From the NCBI RefSeq assembly GCF_021568705.1, contig NZ_JAKGTH010000010.1, forward strand, positions 62,001 to 126,000: a stretch of DNA of 64,000 bases, read 5' to 3'. Made by a program: the position numbers and the translations under genes. This document shows positions 56,275 to 64,000 of this stretch, in pieces (the first letter of the stretch is position 1; each line of letters begins with the position of its first letter). This DNA is from Gillisia lutea. Lineage in GTDB: Bacteria > Bacteroidota > Bacteroidia > Flavobacteriales > Flavobacteriaceae. The notes under the pieces are model-generated. The model worked only from the letters and a program-made list of their open reading frames with translations. It was not told where the DNA came from and did not search any database.

Positions 56275-57891
56275 ATGTGCGGAATATTAGCAGTTATAGG
56301 AGCAAAAAAAGATGATGCGGAAAAGATCAAATCGCTTTCTAAGAGAATGACACACCGTGGACCGGATGAAAGTGATTTTCATATTACTGAATCTGGAGCG
56401 GTTCTATGTCATGAACGTCTTTCAATAATGGATGTTACAACCGGTATCCAGCCAATTCAAGGTACTTCTACCGCTTGGATGATACATAATGGTGAGATAT
56501 ACAATTACAAAGAATTAAAGGAAACTGTTTTAAAAGATCATACGTTTAGAACAAAAGGTGATTCAGAGGTAATCGTTCATTTATATGAAAAATACGGCTA
56601 TAGTTTTGTTGATAAACTAGACGGGGATTTTGCTTTCGTTGTAGTAGACGGGAAAGACTTTATTGCTGGGAGAGATCCAATTGGAGTAAAACCTTTGTAT
56701 TACGGAGAAGATGAATCTGGTGCCTTGTGGTTTGCAAGTGAAATGAAAGTATTGGCAGATCAATGTGTTAAATTTGAAGCATTTCCTCCTGGATATTATT
56801 ATACGCCTGAAACAGGATTTGTGCAATATTATAAACCAGATTGGTATAACACCGAGCTATGTGAGGAAAAAGCTGATCTTACAAGATTAAGAGAAGCTTT
56901 AATTGCAGCAACTAAAAAACGTTTAATGTCGGATGTGCCGTTGGGTGTATTATTAAGCGGAGGATTAGACTCTTCATTAACATCTTCTATTGCAGCAAGA
57001 TTATTAAAAGAACAGGGTAAAAAATTACATTCTTTCTCTATTGGTTTGGATGAAAAAGCACCCGATTTAATTGCTGCTAAAAAAGTAGCCGATTTTCTGG
57101 GAACAGAGCATCATGAAATTCATTTTACTGTTGCTGAAGGAATCGAGATCATCAAAAAATTGATCTGGCATCTGGAAACTTATGATGTAACCTCTATTCG
57201 CGCAAGTACACCTATGTATTTTTTATCTGAAGCAATTACCGATAAAGGCATTAAAGTGGTGCTTTCAGGGGAAGGAGCTGATGAGATATTTGGAGGATAC
57301 CTGTATTTTAAAAACGCACCTTCAGCAGAAGAATTTAAAAAAGAAACCATTAGAAGGGTTAAAAGGTTGTCTACTGCAGATTGTTTAAGAGCCGATAAAT
57401 CGACGATGGCCCATGGGTTAGAAGCGAGAGTCCCTTTCTTAGATAAAGCATTTCTGCAAACAGCTATGGAAATAGCGCCACGAGATAAAATGCCGTCTAC
57501 GCATGGTGGGGTTGAAAAATATATATTGAGAAAAGCATTTGATACCACCGAAGAGCCATTTTTGCCTCAAGAGGTGCTTTGGAGACAAAAAGAACAGTTT
57601 AGCGACGGAGTTGGATATAGCTGGATAGATAGTCTTATTGAATTTGCTTCATCTCAGGTGACCGATGTGCAAATGGAAACAGCGCATATTAAATATCCGG
57701 TAAACACACCTGCCACGAAAGAGGCTTACTATTATCGTGAAATATTCAGTGGGTATTTCCCTCAGGAAAGCGCTGCGAAATCTGTTAAGAAATGGATTCC
57801 AAAATGGCAGGATGATCTTGATCCAAGTGGAAGAGCAAGTTCTACTCATATTGCGCAAACGAGCTTTTCAAAGACAGCAAAAGTGAGTTAA
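56275..57891 (+). CDS. asnB: Asparagine synthase (glutamine-hydrolysing)
   Basis: Makes asparagine from aspartate, ATP and glutamine. The 538-residue protein has the nucleophilic cysteine at position 2 (MCGILAVIG), the glutaminase domain to about residue 195, and the synthetase domain. The latter carries the PP-loop LLSGGLDSSLTSSIAA (about 226-241), FSIGLDEKAPDL and LSGEGADEIFGGYLYF. It is near E. coli AsnB in length (554). The C terminus ends in a Ser/Thr-rich stretch. No obvious operon partner; gyrB follows after 142 bases with its own -7 element. Confidence 0.97.
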   Translation: MCGILAVIGAKKDDAEKIKSLSKRMTHRGPDESDFHITESGAVLCHERLSIMDVTTGIQPIQGTSTAWMIHNGEIYNYKELKETVLKDHTFRTKGDSEVIVHLYEKYGYSFVDKLDGDFAFVVVDGKDFIAGRDPIGVKPLYYGEDESGALWFASEMKVLADQCVKFEAFPPGYYYTPETGFVQYYKPDWYNTELCEEKADLTRLREALIAATKKRLMSDVPLGVLLSGGLDSSLTSSIAARLLKEQGKKLHSFSIGLDEKAPDLIAAKKVADFLGTEHHEIHFTVAEGIEIIKKLIWHLETYDVTSIRASTPMYFLSEAITDKGIKVVLSGEGADEIFGGYLYFKNAPSAEEFKKETIRRVKRLSTADCLRADKSTMAHGLEARVPFLDKAFLQTAMEIAPRDKMPSTHGGVEKYILRKAFDTTEEPFLPQEVLWRQKEQFSDGVGYSWIDSLIEFASSQVTDVQMETAHIKYPVNTPATKEAYYYREIFSGYFPQESAAKSVKKWIPKWQDDLDPSGRASSTHIAQTSFSKTAKVS

Positions 57892-57987
57892 TTTAAGATT
57901 GGCTTAAAATAGACGTTTTTCACAAAAATTGTTAATAACTTAAACGTATTGATGTGCGCTTCAAGCTAATAGGAATAAGGGTTTTGT

Positions 57988-57995
57988 TATATTTG
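57988..57995 (+). promoter_or_regulatory. gyrB -7 promoter element
   Basis: TATATTTG matches TAnnTTTG exactly, 38 bases before the gyrB ATG. No clear -33 element at the usual distance. Confidence 0.5.
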
Positions 57996-58012
57996 TCTGT
58001 TGCAATAATTGA

Positions 58013-59974
<1,962 letters not shown>

Positions 59975-60002
59975 ATAACTTTTTAATATAAGAATAGAAT
60001 TG

Positions 60003-60033
60003 AAAGCTCACGTTAAACCGTGGGCTTTTTTTT
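60003..60033 (+). terminator. gyrB terminator
   Basis: A 10-bp stem (60003-60012 with 60019-60028, one T-G wobble), 6-base loop and a run of eight T, starting 28 bases after the gyrB stop. Confidence 0.88.
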
Positions 60034-60101
60034 GGTGCCTGCATAATTCCCTCTTCATCTTATTTTTTACTATTTTTACCCCAAACTAAATTTACTAGAT
60101 C

Positions 60102-61097
60102 TTGAAAAAAACTGCTAAATACCTACTTGCAATTGCTTCTCTCTGTGCATTCAATTCATTAAAGGCTCAAAGTGATAAGGAGCAAATTATTAGTGATATG
60201 CTAATTATTGCAGATAATTTTGTGGCCCCGGGAGCTGAGGGTGCTGCGGTTCAGTCGAGTGCCGGCTGGTTCTCTTCGGGCAAAGCAATGGATAAATGGC
60301 AAATTAACTTCTCGGTACATGGAAACGCTCTATTTGTGCCAAGCAGTAAGCAGACTAAATTATTGCAGGATCAAGATCTTCAGATAATAAAAATTAAAGA
60401 TTCTGATCGTGAACTTTTACCTACAGTATTTGGCCCGGATACAGATATAATATTTGAGGGGCAGGTTACTAATCCTTTATCTGACGATGGAGAAAAGATT
60501 GATTTTGAGTTTGATGCTATAGATGGTTTAGATAAAAAAGTATTGGCACATCCATTTGCTCAGTTAACGGTAGGCTTGCCTTATGGAACTGAAGTAACAG
60601 TGCGTTACCTTCCTAACGTTACAGTAGATGATGTAGGGTATTCTACCTACGGGGTTGGGTTAAAACATAATTTTAACCAATACATTAAATATTCTAAAGA
60701 AGAGGATTTTCAATTTGCTGCTGCTATTGGGTATAGTAATATCAAATTAGATTATGCTTTTGCTCCTGTAAGTATCCCTTCTTTATTGGAATTAAAAGAA
60801 ATTGAAGTAGATGCGAACCTATGGCTGGCTCAGGTTATCGGGTCTAAGTTATATGAGAACTTTGAAGTTTTTGGGGCGGCCGGAATCACTAATTCTAACT
60901 TCGATTATGCGTTTGGAGGTTCAGGCGGATCTCTTACGCAGTTAAATTCAGAATTGGGAACATTGGGAGATTCAGAAATTAAATTCAAGGCAGATCTTGG
61001 CTTCAACCTATACTTTGGTAAATTCAAAGTAAGCAGCATGCTTACTGCCGGTAGCTTTTTCAATGCAAATTTAGGAGTGCATTACCGTATACAATAG
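60102..61097 (+). CDS. Exported protein of unknown function (DUF6588-like), TTG start
   Basis: A 331-residue protein with a signal peptide (KKTAKYLLAIASLCAFNSLKAQ). It continues with IISDMLIIADNFVAPGAEGAAVQSSAGWFSS, which matches my memory of a Bacteroidetes family (DUF6588); this name is from recall. The latter half has alternating hydrophobic strands and ends in an outer-membrane-like YRIQ, so a small barrel is possible. The start codon is TTG: an in-frame TAG lies three bases upstream at 60096-60098 and no ATG precedes the signal peptide. Monocistronic between gyrB and mdh. Confidence 0.85.
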   Translation: MKKTAKYLLAIASLCAFNSLKAQSDKEQIISDMLIIADNFVAPGAEGAAVQSSAGWFSSGKAMDKWQINFSVHGNALFVPSSKQTKLLQDQDLQIIKIKDSDRELLPTVFGPDTDIIFEGQVTNPLSDDGEKIDFEFDAIDGLDKKVLAHPFAQLTVGLPYGTEVTVRYLPNVTVDDVGYSTYGVGLKHNFNQYIKYSKEEDFQFAAAIGYSNIKLDYAFAPVSIPSLLELKEIEVDANLWLAQVIGSKLYENFEVFGAAGITNSNFDYAFGGSGGSLTQLNSELGTLGDSEIKFKADLGFNLYFGKFKVSSMLTAGSFFNANLGVHYRIQ

Positions 61098-61185
61098 GTT
61101 GATTTTTAACCATTACTTATAATAATACTGAAAGAGAATTTGTATTTTCGCTACAACTAATAATAATTCATAAAAAACATATATA

Positions 61186-62112
61186 ATGAAAGTTACTATC
61201 GTAGGAGCAGGTGCCGTGGGTGCCAGCTGTGCTGAATATATTGCAATTAAAGATTTCGCTTCAGAAATAGTATTGTTGGATATCAAAGAAGGGGTTGCTG
61301 AAGGAAAGGCAATGGACCTTATGCAAACAGCCACTTTAAATGGTTTTGATTCAAAAATAGTTGGTTCTACAAACGACTATTCTAAAACTGCCGGGAGTGA
61401 TGTGGTGGTAATTACAAGTGGAATCCCAAGAAAACCTGGGATGACAAGAGAAGAGCTAATAGGTATTAATGCAAATATCGTTAAAGAGGTTTCTTCAAAC
61501 CTTATAAAACATTCTCCAGATACCATTGTGATTGTGGTGAGTAATCCTATGGATACTATGACCTATTTAGTTCATAAAACCACCGGTTTGCCTAAAAATA
61601 GAATTATTGGGATGGGCGGAGCTTTAGACAGCGCACGTTTTAAGTACCGTTTAAGCGAAGCATTAGAATGCCCTCCATCTGATGTTGATGGAATGGTTAT
61701 AGGTGGGCATAGTGACACTGGAATGGTGCCATTAACACGATTGGCTACCAGAAACAGTGTGCCGGTAAAAGCTTTCTTATCTGAAGATAGATTGAATCAG
61801 GTTGCTGAAGATACTAAAGTAGGTGGTGCAACTCTTACTAAATTATTAGGTACAAGTGCGTGGTATGCGCCAGGAGCTGCAGTTTCTGCTATGGTTCAGG
61901 CTATTGCGTGTGACCAAAAGAAAATGTTCCCATGTTCAGCTTTATTGGAAGGTGAGTTTGGATTGAACGATCTTTGTATAGGTGTTCCTTCTATTCTTGG
62001 AAAAGATGGATTAGAAAAGATTGTTGAAATTCAATTGGATGAAGCTGAAACAGCAAAAATCAAAGAAAGTGCTGAAGGTGTTAAAAAAACCAATGCATTA
62101 TTAGAGCTATAA
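61186..62112 (+). CDS. mdh: Malate dehydrogenase (LDH-like type)
   Basis: Oxidises malate to oxaloacetate with NAD+ in the TCA cycle, feeding citrate synthase (also in this window). The 308-residue product has the nucleotide-binding GAGAVGASCAEYIA (about 7-20). VVVSNPMDTMTYL follows, then the catalytic region RIIGMGGALDSARFKYRLSEAL and the histidine in VIGGHSDTGMVPL. This is the LDH-like MDH group, as in other Bacteroidetes, not the E. coli type. It is followed by a terminator. Confidence 0.97.
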   Translation: MKVTIVGAGAVGASCAEYIAIKDFASEIVLLDIKEGVAEGKAMDLMQTATLNGFDSKIVGSTNDYSKTAGSDVVVITSGIPRKPGMTREELIGINANIVKEVSSNLIKHSPDTIVIVVSNPMDTMTYLVHKTTGLPKNRIIGMGGALDSARFKYRLSEALECPPSDVDGMVIGGHSDTGMVPLTRLATRNSVPVKAFLSEDRLNQVAEDTKVGGATLTKLLGTSAWYAPGAAVSAMVQAIACDQKKMFPCSALLEGEFGLNDLCIGVPSILGKDGLEKIVEIQLDEAETAKIKESAEGVKKTNALLEL

Positions 62113-62147
62113 TTCTATAGAAATAGATATCGACCTAAGAGTCAGAC

Positions 62148-62180
62148 AAAAAAGGCCGCAAAATTAGCGGTCTTTTTTTT
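62148..62180 (+). terminator. mdh terminator
   Basis: A stem of 9 bp (62151-62159 with 62167-62175, one G-T wobble), extended by three A-T pairs, a 7-base loop and a long T run. It begins about 36 bases after the mdh stop. Confidence 0.88.
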
Positions 62181-62211
62181 GTTTAAAAGTTAAATTATTC
62201 AAAAAAAAATA

Positions 62212-62243
62212 ATTGGGATTTGAATTATGAAATCCTATATTTG
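62212..62243 (+). promoter_or_regulatory. secDF promoter
   Basis: A -33-like ATTG (62212-62215), 20-base spacer and a perfect -7 TATATTTG (62236-62243). The leader of about 28 bases ends with AAGGAAGA directly before the ATG, one of the few Shine-Dalgarno-like sequences in the window. Confidence 0.7.
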
Positions 62244-62277
62244 TCCGTTTTAAAAAATTACCTAAATATAAGGAAGA

Positions 62278-64000
62278 ATGCAGAATAAAGGACTGATCAG
62301 GGTTTTTGCAATTTTATTTGGATTGGTATGTATATACCAATTATCATTTACATTCATTGCCAACAGTGTAGAAAGTGACGCAGATGCTTACGCCAAGCAA
62401 AAAATTAGTGCCGATGTAGAGGACTACTCGGTAAAACGTGACCAGGTTCAGGGTAGATACCTTGATTCTATTGGGGAAAACGAAATTTTTGCGGGAATAA
62501 CTTATAACAATGCTAAAGATAAGGAGCTTAACAAAGGTCTGGATCTAAAGGGAGGAATCAATGTGATTCTTCAAATTTCTGTTAAAGATATTTTAAGAGG
62601 TCTTGCAAATAATAGCAACGATCCAGCTTTCAATAAAGCATTGGCTGAAGCCGATGCCGCTCAAAAAGATAGCCAAGAAAGTTATGTTGATCTTTTCTTT
62701 GAGTCTTTTGATAACATATCTGATGCAAAACTTGCATCTCCAGATATTTTTGCGAATAAGACTTTAAGTGATCAGGTTACTTTTGAAATGACCAATTCTG
62801 AAGTTCAGCCTGTAATTAGAGAAAAAGTTAACGAATCTATTACTTCAGCTTTTGAGGTATTGCGTAAGCGTATCGATAAATTTGGTGTTACTCAACCCAA
62901 TATTCAGCGTTTAGGAAATACGGGAAGAATTCTTGTAGAACTTCCTGGTGCAAAAGATATCAGCAGGGTAAAAAATCTTTTACAAAGTACTGCTCAGTTA
63001 GAATTCTGGTATGTTTATAAAAATACTGAGTTTGCTAACTTCTTATATTCTGCCAACGCTGTTCTAGCTGATATGGTTAAGAAAGATAACGCCACTCAAA
63101 CTAATGAAGCTTCACAAGATACTACTGCTGTTGAAGGAGATGATGAGTTGGATGCGTTATTAGCTAGTGCAGAAGATTCTACAGAAGTTGAAACAGGAAA
63201 TAATCCTTTATTAGATCTTATGGTGTCTCCTGGGTATCAGGGTGGGCCGGTATTGGCTGTTTTTGCAGCTAAAGATACTGCGCAGGTAAGGGAATATTTG
63301 AACATGCCACAGGTGCGCTCTTTGCTTTCAAGCGATTTGAGATATGCTGAATTTGCATGGGGTGTTGAAAAGGATAATAATGTAGAGTTATATGCGCTTC
63401 AGGGAAATCGCGAAAATACTCCTTCTTTAACGGGTGATGTTATTACCGATGCGCAACAAACTTACGATCAAGTTGGGCGTGTTGCAGTTTCAATGCAAAT
63501 GAACGGGAAAGGTGCTAAAGCCTGGGAAGAAATGACCGGAATAGCTTATAACGAAAAAAGCAATATTGCTATCGTTTTAGATCATATTGTATATTCTGCT
63601 CCAGGAGTTTCTACCGGCCCAATTAGCGGTGGTAGAAGTGAGATTTCTGGAGATTTCAGTATCACTGAAGGGCAGGATTTAGCGAATGTGCTTAGAGCGG
63701 GTAAATTACCAGCTTCAGCAGACATCATTCAAAGTGAGATTGTAGGACCATCTTTAGGTCAGGAGGCAATTGACAGCGGAGTTATGTCATTTCTAATTGC
63801 TTTAGGTTTCGTATTGTTATGGATGATTTTCTATTATGGTAAAGCAGGTCTTTTTGCAGATGTAGCTTTAGCAGTAAACATATTATTCATCTTCGGAATA
63901 CTTGCAGGACTTGGTGCTGTACTAACCTTGCCTGGAATAGCAGGTATCGTGCTTACTATTGGTATGTCGGTAGATGCAAACGTGCTTATCTTTGAGCGTA
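62278..64000 (+). CDS. secDF: Fused protein translocase subunit SecDF, 3' end outside window
   Basis: SecDF uses the proton gradient to assist late steps of protein export through SecYEG. The ATG at 62278 starts MQNKGLIRVFAILFG (first membrane helix). The open frame runs 574 codons to the window edge with no stop. Visible parts are the periplasmic SecD regions LNKGLDLKGGINVILQI and VLRKRIDKFGVTQPNIQRLG, an Asp/Glu/Ala-rich insertion near residues 275-310, and GKGAKAWEEMTG. The membrane part carries IGMSVDANVLIFER at the very end, the conserved SecD helix 4 motif. Fusion with SecF is the rule in this phylum; the SecF half lies beyond the window, so that part is inferred. Confidence 0.95.
   Translation, partial: MQNKGLIRVFAILFGLVCIYQLSFTFIANSVESDADAYAKQKISADVEDYSVKRDQVQGRYLDSIGENEIFAGITYNNAKDKELNKGLDLKGGINVILQISVKDILRGLANNSNDPAFNKALAEADAAQKDSQESYVDLFFESFDNISDAKLASPDIFANKTLSDQVTFEMTNSEVQPVIREKVNESITSAFEVLRKRIDKFGVTQPNIQRLGNTGRILVELPGAKDISRVKNLLQSTAQLEFWYVYKNTEFANFLYSANAVLADMVKKDNATQTNEASQDTTAVEGDDELDALLASAEDSTEVETGNNPLLDLMVSPGYQGGPVLAVFAAKDTAQVREYLNMPQVRSLLSSDLRYAEFAWGVEKDNNVELYALQGNRENTPSLTGDVITDAQQTYDQVGRVAVSMQMNGKGAKAWEEMTGIAYNEKSNIAIVLDHIVYSAPGVSTGPISGGRSEISGDFSITEGQDLANVLRAGKLPASADIIQSEIVGPSLGQEAIDSGVMSFLIALGFVLLWMIFYYGKAGLFADVALAVNILFIFGILAGLGAVLTLPGIAGIVLTIGMSVDANVLIFER

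Noticed and set aside
57180-57548. 122-codon open frame opposite asnB
   Set aside because: Shadow of the conserved synthetase domain of asnB.

Overview
The window is a low-GC chromosomal segment of a member of the Bacteroidota, almost certainly Flavobacteriaceae (something like Gramella, Zunongwangia or Salegentibacter; the genus is my inference). Three things point there. There are two SusC/SusD-type outer-membrane uptake pairs. The promoters follow the Bacteroidetes pattern TTTG-N17-20-TAnnTTTG instead of the sigma70 pattern, and few genes have an obvious Shine-Dalgarno sequence. The family-specific proteins (DUF2911, fused SecDF, LDH-like malate dehydrogenase, zinc-less L36) also fit. I see no prophage, insertion sequence, CRISPR array, tRNA or rRNA gene. 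Most of the window is core genome.

Layout. 1-2.7 kb: the end of an unknown protein, rarA (minus) and a rhomboid protease. 2.7-8.3 kb (minus): rlmB and the first SusC/SusD pair, separated by a terminator. 8.3-8.6 kb: a 386-bp divergent control region. 8.6-25.6 kb (plus): one continuous translation superoperon in which the str, S10, spc and alpha operons are joined (rpsL to rplQ, 33 genes including secY, infA, a 38-codon rpmJ and rpoA). It has two internal gaps that look like regulatory leaders, before rplC and before rpsD. 25.7-31.2 kb: carA, an unknown envelope protein, eno and gltA, three of them with clear intrinsic terminators. 31.2-33.1 kb: two tandem guanidino-group hydrolases (a DDAH/ADI-like protein and a CtlX-like citrulline hydrolase). 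33.1-37.5 kb: a BCCT transporter behind an SDR/DUF2867 protein, a DUF3185-like peptide, MarC and an unknown protein. 37.6-41.8 kb (plus): argS, ffh and folD. 41.9-49.9 kb (minus): YkvA, AI-2E-family permease, VOC protein, RluF-type pseudouridine synthase, small membrane protein, lipoprotein, HerA-like ATPase, LD-carboxypeptidase and a DacB-type DD-carboxypeptidase. 50.0-54.6 kb (plus): the second SusC/SusD pair. 54.8-64.0 kb: queE, DUF2911, asnB, gyrB, an envelope protein with a TTG start, mdh, and the first 574 codons of secDF running off the window.

How the genes fit together. The large operon makes the ribosome core, the main RNA polymerase assembly subunit and the SecY channel; ffh and secDF elsewhere in the window belong to the same export route. 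eno, gltA, mdh, carA, asnB and folD are central metabolism. The minus-strand block that diverges from the second SusC/SusD pair carries two peptidoglycan-trimming enzymes, so that importer may take up peptides or muropeptides, although this is inference from position only.

I did not find a clearly new defence or mobile system. The observations most worth a second look are: a nested, possibly pseudoknotted RNA fold before rpsD; a hairpin-bearing gap before rplC; -7 promoter elements that abut the start codons of rarA, rlmB and queE, implying leaderless mRNAs; the tandem guanidino hydrolases; and the SusCD/peptidoglycan neighbourhood.
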